From Pectobacterium parmentieri (GTDB lineage Bacteria; Pseudomonadota; Gammaproteobacteria; Enterobacterales; Enterobacteriaceae), in NCBI RefSeq assembly GCF_001742145.1, contig NZ_CP015749.1, positions 310,001 through 374,000 on the forward strand: a stretch of 64,000 bases of DNA, written 5' to 3'. This document shows, in pieces, positions 1 to 8,437 of the stretch. The notes beneath the pieces are model-generated. The model was not told the DNA's origin. It ran no database searches and saw only the letters and a list, made by a program, of their open reading frames with translations. The translations under genes and the position numbers were made by a program. Numbering within the stretch: position 1 is the first letter of the stretch; each line of letters begins with the position of its first letter.

Positions 1-219
1 AACTGGCATGATATCCAAGCGATTATTGATTTCATTCTGCCACTGTCACAAGTTAGCTACGAAATTTTGCCGTATCACCGTTTAGGCCGAGACAAATATC
101 GCCTGCTGGGGCGAGACTATTTACCAGCGGAACAACTGCTTTGTGATGAGGTGGGTGCCGATATTATTCAGCAAGCCAAAACTCGCTGTGGTGAGCGTTA
201 TGGTGCGCCAATGGCATGA
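1..219 (+). CDS. Glycyl-radical-enzyme activating protein, C-terminal end (partial)
   Basis: An open frame runs from the window edge to TGA at 217-219 and gives the last 72 residues of a protein. The stretch YEILPYHRLGRDKY followed by LLGRDY resembles the C-terminal end of pyruvate formate-lyase activase-type radical SAM enzymes, where LPYHRLG is a recurring motif. Such enzymes use a [4Fe-4S] cluster and S-adenosylmethionine to place the glycyl radical on a partner enzyme. The radical SAM CX3CX2C motif would lie upstream, outside the window, so the exact family member cannot be told. It is convergent with yafV. Confidence 0.6.
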   Translation, partial: NWHDIQAIIDFILPLSQVSYEILPYHRLGRDKYRLLGRDYLPAEQLLCDEVGADIIQQAKTRCGERYGAPMA

Positions 220-233
220 TGGTGTCGCCGAAT

Positions 234-253
234 ATCGCCGCGTTAGCGGCGAT
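234..253. terminator. Hairpin between convergent genes
   Basis: A perfect 8-bp stem (ATCGCCGC / GCGGCGAT) with a GTTA loop lies between the convergent activase gene and yafV. No strong T-run follows on either strand, so termination is only suggested. Confidence 0.4.
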
Positions 254-267
254 CGTCAGGAAAAAGC

Positions 268-1035
268 TTACAGCGTAAACCGATCGGCATCGCGCCACGC
301 AGGAAAGGATTCCCGGTAGCTTTGCAGCGCTTCCAGCGACAGTTCGGCGTCCAGACGGGCGGGCTGATTGGGGGCGGCAGAGGCCAGAATTTCCCCTTGA
401 GCGTTAATAATCAGGCTATCGCCACGGTAGCTGTGGCCGTTGCCGTCAGTGCCGATACGGTTGCAACCTGCAACATAGGCCTGATTCTCAATGGCACGTG
501 CCGCCAGCAGCGTCTGCCAGTGTGCCGCGCGTGGAGCGGGCCAGTTGGCAACATATAGTGCCAGATCGTAGTCTTGCCGGTTGCGCGACCATACTGGGAA
601 ACGCAGGTCGTAGCAGATCATCGGGCAGATGCGCCAGCCGCGCCACTCAAGGGTGAGCCGCTCCGTACCCGCCTGATAGTGCTGGTGTTCATCCGCCATG
701 CGGAACAGATGGCGTTTATCGTAGTGATGCACCACGCCATGCGGATCGACCAGCAGGAACCGGTTCACCGCACCTTTCGACGTATTTACCGCCACGCTGC
801 CACCGATCAGCGCATTGGTCTTTTTCGCCCATTGGCGCAGCCACGCCTCGACGACTGATTGCTCCAGACTGCCTCTGGCGGCTTCCATCGCAAAACCGGT
901 GGTGAACATTTCCGGTAGCACAATGACATCACGCCCGCTCATCTCCTCCAATAAGGCATCGAAGTGGCGCAGGTTGGCTTCTCCATTGCGCCAGACTAAT
1001 GGCTGTTGCAGCAATGAAATCTTTAAAGTTGACAT
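268..1035 (-). CDS. yafV: Omega-amidase YafV (C-N hydrolase family)
   Basis: The 255-residue protein is a full-length nitrilase-superfamily (C-N hydrolase) enzyme. The catalytic triad is visible as E42 (VLPEMF), K107 (YDKRHLF) and C141 (PMICYDLRF). Enzymes of this type hydrolyse alpha-ketoglutaramate or alpha-ketosuccinamate, the keto-amides left when glutamine or asparagine donates an amino group. The gene overlaps the end of the upstream aminotransferase gene by 13 bp, so the two are probably co-transcribed and translationally coupled. That fits a pair in which the aminotransferase uses glutamine and the amidase makes the reaction irreversible. The assignment rests on close resemblance to E. 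coli YafV; the link to methionine salvage is inferred from context. Confidence 0.9.
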   Translation of the reverse strand: MSTLKISLLQQPLVWRNGEANLRHFDALLEEMSGRDVIVLPEMFTTGFAMEAARGSLEQSVVEAWLRQWAKKTNALIGGSVAVNTSKGAVNRFLLVDPHGVVHHYDKRHLFRMADEHQHYQAGTERLTLEWRGWRICPMICYDLRFPVWSRNRQDYDLALYVANWPAPRAAHWQTLLAARAIENQAYVAGCNRIGTDGNGHSYRGDSLIINAQGEILASAAPNQPARLDAELSLEALQSYRESFPAWRDADRFTL

Positions 1036-2180
1036 AAACGCTCCGCAGCGGCATCCAACGTTGCTTCCTGTTTAGCAAAGCATAGCCGAATCAACGTATG
1101 TGGGAACGGATCGGCGCAAAAGACTGACAGCGGAATGGCCGCGACGCCAACGTGCTCGGTCAGCCAGCGGCAGAAGCTGACATCGTCCAGAGCTGAAATC
1201 GCCCGATAGTCCGCCAGCAGGAAGTAGGTGCCCTCGCAGGGCAGAATTTCAAAACGGCTGCCTGCAAGCGCATTGATGAAGCGATCGCGACGTGCGCGGT
1301 AAAAATCGGGCAGTTCGCGCCAGTGTTGCGGTTGTTCACGCAGCATATCGGCAATCGCGAACTGCGCGGGCGTGTTCACGGAGAACGTCAGATATTGGTG
1401 AACCTTACGGACTTCCGCGCTTAAGGCGGCTGGTGCGACGCAATAACCGACTTTCCAGCCGGTCATGTGGAACGTTTTACCGAACGAGGAAACGGCAATT
1501 GCGCGTTGGCGCAGTGAGGGATGGGCCAGCACGCTGGCGTGCCCGCCGCTGTCGAAACAGATGTGCTCGTAGACTTCATCACTCAGCACGAAAATGTCAC
1601 GTGCGGCAATCGCCTGCCACAACTGCTCAAAATCGTTTTTCTGCCACACGGTGGCGGACGGGTTGTGCGGCGTATTCAGGATGACCAGCCGTGTGCGAGC
1701 GCTCAGCAAGTCGGCAAAATGTGACCAGTCCACGCGAAACGCCGGCGGCTGCAAGGCGATGCGTTTGAGTACGCCACCAGCCAATGTGACAGCCGGCGCA
1801 TAGCTGTCATAGCTGGGATCGAAACAAATCACTTCGTCACCGGGGCGAACCAGTGCGGCAATAGCGGCAAACAGCGCTTCAGTTGCCCCTGCGGTGACGG
1901 TCACTTCGCTATCGGCATCCGGTCGCCAGCCGTACAGTTCTTCCGTTTTTTCGGCAATTGCCTGACGCAACGGTGCAACGCCGGTCATCGGTGCGTATTG
2001 GTTTGCGCCCTGACTGACGTGATACGCCAGCCGCTGTTGTAAATACGCCGGGCCGTCAAAATCAGGGAAACCTTGTGATAGATTGATGGCCTGATGCTGT
2101 TGGGCCAGTGCGCTCATCTGGGTAAAAATGGTGGTGCCCAGCGAAGGCAGTTTACTGTCGGGGATCAGAGCGGCGCTCAT
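1023..2180 (-). CDS. ybdL: Methionine aminotransferase (YbdL/MtnE type, PLP-dependent)
   Basis: This is a 385-residue class I/II PLP aminotransferase very similar to E. coli YbdL. The PLP-binding lysine is K235 in SSFGKTFHMTGWK, and D201 (SDEVYEH) would contact the cofactor ring. It can transaminate 4-methylthio-2-oxobutyrate to methionine, the last step of MTA recycling. I chose ATG at 2180 rather than an upstream in-frame start at 2243: the protein then begins MSAALIPDSKLP like its relatives, and an AGGAG ribosome site lies about 11 nt upstream. It is divergent from mtnB, and the shared intergenic region carries tandem MetJ-like boxes. yafV follows with a 13-bp overlap. Confidence 0.9.
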   Translation of the reverse strand: MSAALIPDSKLPSLGTTIFTQMSALAQQHQAINLSQGFPDFDGPAYLQQRLAYHVSQGANQYAPMTGVAPLRQAIAEKTEELYGWRPDADSEVTVTAGATEALFAAIAALVRPGDEVICFDPSYDSYAPAVTLAGGVLKRIALQPPAFRVDWSHFADLLSARTRLVILNTPHNPSATVWQKNDFEQLWQAIAARDIFVLSDEVYEHICFDSGGHASVLAHPSLRQRAIAVSSFGKTFHMTGWKVGYCVAPAALSAEVRKVHQYLTFSVNTPAQFAIADMLREQPQHWRELPDFYRARRDRFINALAGSRFEILPCEGTYFLLADYRAISALDDVSFCRWLTEHVGVAAIPLSVFCADPFPHTLIRLCFAKQEATLDAAAERLCQL

Positions 2181-2246
2181 AGCGATAGGACTCCTGCAAG
2201 CCTGTATTGCTTGGTAATATAACATGCTGTTAGTATTTGGCAATCA

Positions 2247-2270
2247 AGACGCTTGGACGTTTAAACGGCT
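2247..2270. promoter_or_regulatory. Tandem MetJ operator (three met boxes)
   Basis: Three contiguous 8-mers, AGACGCTT, GGACGTTT and AAACGGCT, each match the met-box consensus AGACGTCT at 6 of 8 positions. They lie in the divergent region between the aminotransferase gene and mtnB. MetJ with S-adenosylmethionine binds tandem boxes cooperatively and represses methionine genes, so both directions are probably under MetJ control. Confidence 0.8.
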
Positions 2271-2358
2271 AAATTCCTTTGCGTACTAAGACATAGAGAA
2301 AAAATCTAAACGTTGCAACTGCATGCTTTGAAACAGAAAAACCAAAACGGGAAGCCTC

Positions 2359-2976
2359 ATGACTGAAAATCAACAATTGACGGCGCTGCTTGCGGCCTGC
2401 CACTGGATAGGTGAGAAGGGCTGGTGTCCCGCGACGGGTGGCAATATGTCCGTGCGGCTTGATGACGCGCAGTGCCTGATTACCGAATCGGGTAAAGATA
2501 AAGGCAGCCTTCAGGCAGAGGATTTCCTGCTGGTGGAGATTGCTACAAACCATGTGCCGAGCGGCCGCACGCCATCGGCGGAAACGGGGCTGCATACGCT
2601 GCTGTACCGTCGTGAGCTAACCATTGGTGCGGTGCTGCATACCCACTCGGTGAATGCGACGGTGCTGTCTCGGGTAGAGAAGGGCGCTGAACTGGTGCTG
2701 CACGGCTACGAAATGCAAAAATCGCTGGCGGGGCAAACCACGCATTTGGATCGTGTGGCGATCCCGATTTTCGATAACGATCAGGATATTCCGGCGCTGG
2801 CGCAGCGGGTAACCGAATACGCCAGCCACACGCCGCTGCGCTACGGCTTTCTGGTACGCGGCCACGGTCTTTACTGCTGGGGCGCAACAGTGAAAGAAGC
2901 GCGCCGTCATCTGGAAGGGTTAGAGTTCCTGTTTCAGTGCGAATTGCAGCGCCGACTGCTGGAGGCGAAAGCATGA
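2359..2976 (+). CDS. mtnB: Methylthioribulose-1-phosphate dehydratase
   Basis: The 205-residue class II aldolase-fold protein converts 5-methylthioribulose-1-phosphate to the 2,3-diketo-5-methylthiopentyl-1-phosphate intermediate of methionine salvage. Zinc ligands are visible as H94 and H96 in [10 protein letters not shown] and H169 in VRGHGLY. E75 in SAETGLH is the likely catalytic acid. Length and motifs fit the family. A GGAAG ribosome site precedes the ATG. It starts the mtnBCD operon and its TGA overlaps the mtnC ATG (ATGA). Control by MetJ is suggested by the boxes about 90 bp upstream. Confidence 0.95.
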   Translation: MTENQQLTALLAACHWIGEKGWCPATGGNMSVRLDDAQCLITESGKDKGSLQAEDFLLVEIATNHVPSGRTPSAETGLHTLLYRRELTIGAVLHTHSVNATVLSRVEKGAELVLHGYEMQKSLAGQTTHLDRVAIPIFDNDQDIPALAQRVTEYASHTPLRYGFLVRGHGLYCWGATVKEARRHLEGLEFLFQCELQRRLLEAKA

Positions 2977-3662
2977 TTAACGCAATTGTGACAGATATTG
3001 AAGGCACCACCAGCGACATCCGTTTTGTTCACCGCGTGCTGTTTCCCTATGCCCGTGCGCGGCTGGCTGACACGGTGCGACAGCATGGTAACTATTCTGA
3101 GATCGCGCAGGCGCTGAACGCCTTACGTCAGGAATTGGCTCAGCCTGATGCGGATAGCGAGACGTTGATTACCGCCCTGAATCAGTTTATGGATGAAGAT
3201 CGTAAATCTACGGCGCTGAAGCAGCTACAAGGCATTATCTGGCGCGCGGGCTATCTTAATGGTGATTTTCAGGGGCATCTGTACCCTGAAGTGGCAGAAC
3301 AGCTTGCGGCATGGCAGCAGCAAGGTCTTCGCCTGTATGTTTACTCATCAGGCTCGGTGGAAGCGCAGCAACTGCTGTTCGGTTACAGCAATGCGGGTGA
3401 CTTGCGACCGCTGTTTAGCGACTATTTTGATACTCGCGTCGGTGCGAAGCGAGAGACGGATTCTTATCGCACCATTGCGCACGCCATCGGACTGCCTGCT
3501 GAGCAACTGTTGTTCCTATCGGATATTCGTCAGGAGTTGGATGCTGCGCAGGAAGCCGGTTGGCACACCTGCCAGCTTATTCGCGATGATGCGGATAGTG
3601 TAAGCCGTCACCGTCAGGTGGCACGTTTTGACCAGATCGACTTACCGGAGTATGCCAAATGA
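2973..3662 (+). CDS. mtnC: Enolase-phosphatase E1
   Basis: The 229-residue HAD-superfamily enzyme begins [14 protein letters not shown]8 and E10 in the DIEGTT motif are the nucleophile region typical of the MtnC subfamily. Motif II is the serine pair in YVYSSGS. It enolises and dephosphorylates the diketo-phosphate made by MtnB to give the acireductone used by MtnD. ATG at 2973 overlaps the mtnB stop by four bases. An upstream in-frame start at 2937 would lie inside mtnB and was rejected. The mtnC stop in turn overlaps the mtnD start. Confidence 0.95.
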   Translation: MINAIVTDIEGTTSDIRFVHRVLFPYARARLADTVRQHGNYSEIAQALNALRQELAQPDADSETLITALNQFMDEDRKSTALKQLQGIIWRAGYLNGDFQGHLYPEVAEQLAAWQQQGLRLYVYSSGSVEAQQLLFGYSNAGDLRPLFSDYFDTRVGAKRETDSYRTIAHAIGLPAEQLLFLSDIRQELDAAQEAGWHTCQLIRDDADSVSRHRQVARFDQIDLPEYAK

Positions 3663-4204
3663 GTGGATTAACCATTTTTAGCGACAGCGATGCAAGCCAG
3701 CCGATTTGGCAAAGTCAGGATGCCGACGCGGTTAAGAAACAACTGAATGATATCGGTGTACGTTTTGAGCGTTGGGAAGCCAGCCAGAAGCTGAGTGATG
3801 CGCCATCGTCCGAGGAAGTGTTGGCGGTGTATCAGCATGAAATCGATAAGCTGGTGGCAGAAAAAGGCTATCAAAGCTGGGATGTGATCAGCATGCGTTC
3901 GGACAATCCGCAGCGTGCGGAACTGCGGACCAAATTTTTATCCGAGCATGTCCACCACGAAGATGAAGTGCGCTTTTTTGTGGAAGGCGCAGGGTTGTTT
4001 TGCCTGCATCTGAACGGCAGGGTTTACCAGATCCTGTGTGAGAAGAATGATCTGCTATCTGTACCCGCAGGCACGGCGCACTGGTTTGATATGGGACCGG
4101 AGCCGCACTTTACCGCAATCCGCCTGTTCGATAACCCGGAAGGCTGGATCGCCCATTTTACCGGCGACAAGATCGCCGATGTGTATCCGAAGTTGGAGCG
4201 CTAA
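3659..4204 (+). CDS. mtnD: Acireductone dioxygenase
   Basis: The 181-residue cupin enzyme carries the metal ligand set H97, H99 and E103 in [12 protein letters not shown], plus H141 in GTAHWFDM. With Fe2+ it splits acireductone to the methionine keto-acid precursor and formate. With Ni2+ the same fold gives an off-pathway reaction releasing CO. The start codon overlaps the mtnC stop (ATGA). It is the last gene of mtnBCD and is followed by a terminator-like hairpin at 4253-4278. Confidence 0.95.
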   Translation: MSGLTIFSDSDASQPIWQSQDADAVKKQLNDIGVRFERWEASQKLSDAPSSEEVLAVYQHEIDKLVAEKGYQSWDVISMRSDNPQRAELRTKFLSEHVHHEDEVRFFVEGAGLFCLHLNGRVYQILCEKNDLLSVPAGTAHWFDMGPEPHFTAIRLFDNPEGWIAHFTGDKIADVYPKLER

Positions 4205-4252
4205 TACGTGGGCGTTTGACCCTTGCGAACGCACCAGCAATATGAAGTATGG

Positions 4253-4294
4253 TGGGGACAGGAGATACACTGTCCCCAGATGATGAGGTTGTTT
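4253..4294 (+). terminator. Terminator of mtnBCD
   Basis: A perfect 9-bp stem (TGGGGACAG at 4253-4261, CTGTCCCCA at 4270-4278) is followed about ten bases later by a T-rich tract. It lies just downstream of mtnD, so it probably ends the operon. Confidence 0.6.
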
Positions 4295-4734
4295 TTTAAT
4301 TTGCTGTCTAATTGATTTAAATTGAAATTATTTTATTGTTAATCAATGCGTTTGCTTGTTTTTAGGCCTTTTTTTGTTCTATTGCCCTTCTGATCGTTTT
4401 GCTATCCTTTACCCGTACTTTCTTTCTCAAAAGGAATATCGCCAAGGATGTCACAGGGAACGTTTTCATTATTCTGCCTGCTGTCTCAGCCCCGCGACCA
4501 ACTTGCTTTCTACCGTGTGAACACGCCGAGTCTCTGCTCAACCTAAATTTTCTGCGCTTCTCTCCTGCGTGGCGTTTTTATCAATGTGGTGTCGTTATCA
4601 AAGTGGATTGTGGTGTGGGTAGACGCAGACCACAACTCAAGTATTTGATGTTAATTAGGATTACAACATGCCGCTCTGGGGAGTTCCGGGGCGTGCGGTA
4701 GCCATGGCTACCGTGAAAGAGAAGGAGAGGATAG
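4295..4734. other. AT-rich upstream region of the T6SS island with an 18-bp palindrome
   Basis: About 440 bases carry no convincing gene. The first half is T-rich. At 4696-4713 there is a perfect 18-bp palindrome, CGGTAGCCATGGCTACCG, directly before the ribosome site (GGAGAGG) of the truncated vgrG. It could be an operator, a hairpin in the leader, or a recombination scar. Confidence 0.5.
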
Positions 4735-5136
4735 GTGGCCAACAGTACAGGATTACAGTTCACCGTAAAGGTCGGCGCATTGGCGGCCGGCACCTTTGCG
4801 GTGGTGGATTTTCAGCTCGGCGAGGCGCTTAACCAGCCTTTCAGCCTGTCGCTGAGCTTGGCGAGCGCGTTACCTGATGTGGATTTTGGCGCGGTACTGG
4901 ATCAGCCGTGCGAGCTGATGATTTGGTATGAGGGTGAACTAAAGCGTCGGGTCAGCGGGATTATCAGTGGCTTCACGCAGGGAGACACCGGTTTTCGCCG
5001 CACCCGCTATCGAGCGGAAGTGCGTCCGGCGCTGTGGCGGCTGGGCTTACGCACCAACGCCCGCATCTTTCAGGCGCAGAAACCAGACGCGATTATCGGC
5101 ACCCTGCTGGAAGAAGCCGGGATTAGGGCAGTGTAA
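4735..5136 (+). pseudogene. Truncated vgrG (T6SS spike), N-terminal 133 residues
   Basis: The frame starts with GTG at 4735, behind a GGAGAGG ribosome site. It encodes the beginning of a VgrG/Rhs-type spike protein: GLQFTVKVG, then [11 protein letters not shown], then [10 protein letters not shown], the usual order at the N-terminus of VgrG proteins. VgrG proteins are normally 600 residues or more and form the trimeric tip of the T6SS puncturing device. Here the frame stops at 133 residues, after EEAGIRAV. The following DNA belongs to a different protein read in another frame, so most of vgrG has been deleted and the remaining part joined to an effector tail. A functional spike is not expected. 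Confidence 0.75.
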
Positions 5137-6325
5137 CGATGAGCCTTTTATCAGTGAGTCACTATATTTTCTTAATGGTATATCACAGGTATTTAGCCTG
5201 CCTTCCAGAGACGTGCTTCGTTCAGAAATTGTGATTTATCCGGCGTTTAGTTGGAATATCGATGTTGCTATTGGCACTGATGGGAAGGCTACCGAGTTTA
5301 CTGAGCGACAGAAAAGGAAATAGGCTCAAGAGGAAAATATTGCCAATGGGAGTCCGCAGCGTGGCGCTCGAGGATGGACGAGGCGCCCTAACTATGAAAT
5401 AAGCCACTCTCTTGACATTGGCGGAACGTTTTCATACACGTTAGGCAGCGGTGAGCCAGAGAAGAAATATCAATCTTCAATGAAAAAAGATTTTAAGAAA
5501 AAAGGCAATACGCTTTCCTTTTTGAATAAATCAGTAAAAGCAATCGATTTTATTAGCAAGGCGCTGTCTACGGCCGAAGGCGAGAATGACAAAATCAGGT
5601 TGCTGGAAACAGACATCACCTATCCGGCAGTAGAGATTAGCGCCAAGGGTGAATTAAAAGAAGATAGTCAATCGGGCGCTGTATATATTGAAAGAGAATT
5701 GTCGCTCCGGTTAGCCCCGCTGATCGGGATAACAATGACACTGGATCTGCTTCAGGTATTTGCTGCCTGGTATCGGGCGGATGTGTTATTAGCGGCCGTT
5801 CGTGAAAAACTGCTGTCTCAGCAACAGGCCTACGAGGAAGGTGGTAACGCTGCGTATTTCTGGACCAAATTTTGGCTCGTTGCGGATGGGGATCTCAACT
5901 TCTCACTGGTATTTAAATCAGACGCCAAAAATGAGTGGGAATGGCAGAAAGACGAATCGGTAGAAGCCACACTAACACTGACCATGGAAGCCAATATCCG
6001 TGCCGGTGTGCGTTTTTATATTGCCGAGGGAGCACTGGAAATTGGCGGGAAAGCCATCGCAAAAGGATGCCTGGGGCTATATGCGCCGACAAAAGATCAA
6101 CTGGATTTGGTGCTTTACCACGAAGGCATCACGGCGAAGGTTTATGTGAATTATACAGTGGGGGTTTCTTCTAGCTCGAAGGGGGCGGGGAATGATGGTG
6201 CTGATATGTCGGATAGAAATTCAACTAATAAAACCTCTGGCCAAAATAAACAGGCTGAAAAGGAGTGGGTAATTCATGATAAATTGGAAAAATATGAATC
6301 TAAACATCGGTTTAATATTATTTAA
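5132..6325 (+). pseudogene. C-terminal remnant of a putative T6SS effector, with an in-frame TAG
   Basis: From about 5132 one reading frame runs to 6325, broken only by TAG at 5321-5323. The part after the stop is open; within it an ATG at 5480 begins a 281-residue ORF. The sequence contains a hydrophobic stretch around LAPLIGITMTLDLLQVF, then beta-rich sequence, and ends with a charged tail. No catalytic motif is recognised. Fusion to a vgrG fragment, overlap of its last 50 bases with the first signal-peptide gene of the array, and a PAAR gene beyond the array together suggest a decayed T6SS effector whose immunity genes follow. It lacks an N-terminus and carries a nonsense codon, so it is probably non-functional unless translation restarts at 5480. 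Its toxic activity, if any, cannot be told. Confidence 0.55.
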
Positions 6326-7214
6326 TGTGTGTTTTTTCTTTTGCCTATTAGTGACATATCCAGTTAGGGCTGATGAAATGAGTAGTGAAAAATATATTTT
6401 CTCTTTTAAAACTTATAAAAGCACTTGCCTTCTTCGGGTAAATGATTTCCCTGCTATTGATAATACAGAAATGGATTCTGTAGCTATATCGGCAGGATTT
6501 AACCTGACGGCATTTTTAGAAAATGGAAATAATGATATTGAATTACTAATGGGGCCACTGGATCATAAAGATTCTAAGACTCTGTATCCTGATTCATCCT
6601 GTCAGGTGATTGTTACTAAGGATACGGAGACAACCAGTACCGAAATCGCCAACTTTAAATTAAGCGTGAATGAAAAAGGTGAAATTACAGCGAATAATTC
6701 TGCCACGGCAGCCAATAGTTCGACAGTGTTTGAAGGCTATACCAAAAATGAAAAAGACTATGGCTTCTATAAAGTCAGAGGCCGTCTGAAGGCCGCTAGT
6801 TTGCCCCGTTGGTCGTGGGTCAATGCCACTCCGGTGACAGAAAACGACCTGAAAAAAATTAAAATAGCCTATACTGATATCTGGATGATGATGAAAGATC
6901 GTGATATTGAAGGCCTGAAAAAAGTTACACAGATCTCGAATCAGGAGATGGCCTTCGCGGAAGGATCTAATACAGGGATGATGTTTATTTCTACCGATTT
7001 CCCGCAGCATGTGATTGATAAAAAACTTACTCCTCTTCCAATTGATTGGAGTAAATATAAAATAATCAAGTATCGTGATGGGCGATTATTTCGTTTAGGC
7101 GTGGGTTTTTTCCAAAACTCGCCATTAAGATTTATAAATGAGGAAGGGAAGATTGTTTTTGCTTACAGGCCTTATTTCTCAATAATAGATGGTAAAGTGA
7201 CTTTGGTAAGGTAA
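6276..7214 (+). CDS. Array protein 1: secreted immunity-like paralogue
   Basis: The 312-residue protein is the first of six tandem paralogues. Its N-terminus differs from the other five but is still a Sec signal peptide, with a hydrophobic run ending ...TYPVRA before DEMSSEKY. The mature part therefore acts in the periplasm. It shares the constant core (FEGYTKNEKDYGFYKV, then TDIWMMMKDRDIEGL) and the constant tail YFSIIDGKVTLVR. Its variable C-terminal module (PIDWSKYKIIKY, RFINEEGKI) is almost identical to that of copy 5. The start overlaps the effector remnant by 50 bases; ATG at 6294 is an alternative. That arrangement is typical of a cognate immunity gene behind its effector. Family function is not recognised from sequence alone. 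Confidence 0.75.
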   Translation: MINWKNMNLNIGLILFNVCFFFCLLVTYPVRADEMSSEKYIFSFKTYKSTCLLRVNDFPAIDNTEMDSVAISAGFNLTAFLENGNNDIELLMGPLDHKDSKTLYPDSSCQVIVTKDTETTSTEIANFKLSVNEKGEITANNSATAANSSTVFEGYTKNEKDYGFYKVRGRLKAASLPRWSWVNATPVTENDLKKIKIAYTDIWMMMKDRDIEGLKKVTQISNQEMAFAEGSNTGMMFISTDFPQHVIDKKLTPLPIDWSKYKIIKYRDGRLFRLGVGFFQNSPLRFINEEGKIVFAYRPYFSIIDGKVTLVR

Positions 7215-7357
7215 TTTAGATTAATTATGTTGGAGTAAAACATTTACTCCAACGTGTTAATACACCTCATGAAAGAATGTTAATGCTATTAGATGAAATA
7301 AAAACATAAACTAATTTTAATTATGTGTTAATGGATTGATTAACAGGGAGACTTACC
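7215..7357 (+). repeat. Array spacer 1 (type A) with hairpin and inverted repeat
   Basis: This 143-bp spacer has an 11-bp perfect hairpin (GTTGGAGTAAA at 7229-7239, TTTACTCCAAC at 7243-7253) just after the stop codon. A short inverted repeat GTTAAT-6-ATTAAC at 7327-7344 lies before the ribosome site of copy 2. Similar elements recur in the other spacers. This spacer resembles spacers 3 and 5 (type A, containing ATGAAAGAATG). Confidence 0.8.
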
Positions 7358-8293
7358 GTGATTTTTAGTAGAGCGTCTTATAATCTACCTCTATTTTTAT
7401 TGAAGATGGCAACGTTTTTGCTGTTAGCATTAGTTTTTCCAGCCAAGGCTGACGAAATGAGTAGTGAAAAGTATCTTTTTTCTTTTAAAACCTATAAAAG
7501 TACCTGTATTTTACGGGTCAACGATCTACCAGCAGTTGATAATACAACAATTGACTCTGGTACCATATCTGCAGGGTTTAACCTGACGGCATTTTTAGAA
7601 AATGGAAAAAATGATATCGAGTTGTTGATGGCTCCACAGTACCATGAAGATCCTGAAACTCTGTATCCAGACTCATCCTGTCAGGTGATTGTTACTAAGG
7701 ATACGGAGACAACCAGTACTGAAGTCGCCAACTTTAAATTAACTGTGAATGAAAAAGGTGAAATTACAGCGAGTGATTCTGCCACGACAGCTAATAGTTC
7801 AAAGATATTCGAAGGCTATACCAAAAATGAAAAAGACTATGGATTTTATAAAGTCAGAGGTCGTCTGAAAGCCACTGGTTTGCCTCGCTGGTCGTGGGTC
7901 AATGCCACTCCGGTTACGGAAAATGATTTGCAAAAGATCAAGGTGGCCTATACGGACATCTGGATGATGATGAAAGATCGTGATATTGAAGGCCTGAAAA
8001 AAGTCACACAGATCTCGAATCAGGAGATGGCCTTTGCGGAAGGCTCTAATACGGGGATGATGTTTATTTCTACCGATTTTCCGCAGCATGTGATTGATAA
8101 GCAGCTTACACCGGTTCCTATTGAATGGGATAAATACAAGATCATTAGATACCGCGATGGGCGACTTTTTCGCCTTGCAATTGGATTCTTCCAGAATTCA
8201 CCACTGAAATTCAAAAATTCTAACGGTGATGTTGTTTTTACTTATAACCCTTATTTCTCAATAATAGATGGTAAGGTGACGCTGGTGAGGTAA
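7358..8293 (+). CDS. Array protein 2: secreted immunity-like paralogue
   Basis: The 311-residue protein starts with GTG behind a GGGAGA ribosome site. Residues 1-31 form a signal peptide ending VFPAKA. Two cysteines, C50 (KSTCILR) and C108 (DSSCQVI), could pair in the periplasm. Residues about 32-105 are the variable N module (type shared with copy 5: DEMSSEKY, IDSGTISAGF). Residues about 106-248 are the near-constant core. Residues about 249-299 are a variable C module shared almost exactly with copy 6 (PVPIEWDKYKIIRY). The last 13 residues are constant. It is probably a periplasmic immunity protein, inferred from T6SS context only. Confidence 0.75.
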   Translation: MIFSRASYNLPLFLLKMATFLLLALVFPAKADEMSSEKYLFSFKTYKSTCILRVNDLPAVDNTTIDSGTISAGFNLTAFLENGKNDIELLMAPQYHEDPETLYPDSSCQVIVTKDTETTSTEVANFKLTVNEKGEITASDSATTANSSKIFEGYTKNEKDYGFYKVRGRLKATGLPRWSWVNATPVTENDLQKIKVAYTDIWMMMKDRDIEGLKKVTQISNQEMAFAEGSNTGMMFISTDFPQHVIDKQLTPVPIEWDKYKIIRYRDGRLFRLAIGFFQNSPLKFKNSNGDVVFTYNPYFSIIDGKVTLVR

Positions 8294-8437
8294 TATAGGG
8301 TAATTATGTTGGAGTAAAAAACATTTACTCCAACGTGTTAATACAGCCCATAAAAAATGGGATGCTATTAGATGAAATAATAAAAATAAACTAATTTTCA
8401 TTATGTGTTAATGGGTTAATTAACAGGGGGACTTACC
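8294..8437 (+). repeat. Array spacer 2 (type B)
   Basis: This 144-bp spacer has the same hairpin (8308-8318 with 8324-8334) and the inverted repeat GTTAAT-6-ATTAAC at 8407-8424. Its middle part (CCCATAAAAAATGGG) differs from spacer 1 and matches spacer 4, defining type B. Confidence 0.8.

Noticed and set aside
2181..2358. SAM riboswitch upstream of mtnB
   Set aside because: The tandem 8-mers fit MetJ operators; the short leader leaves no room for a SAM aptamer with a terminator.
4399..4701. 100-codon plus-strand frame before vgrG
   Set aside because: It has no ribosome site and no family resemblance, and it lies in a T-rich leader-like region.
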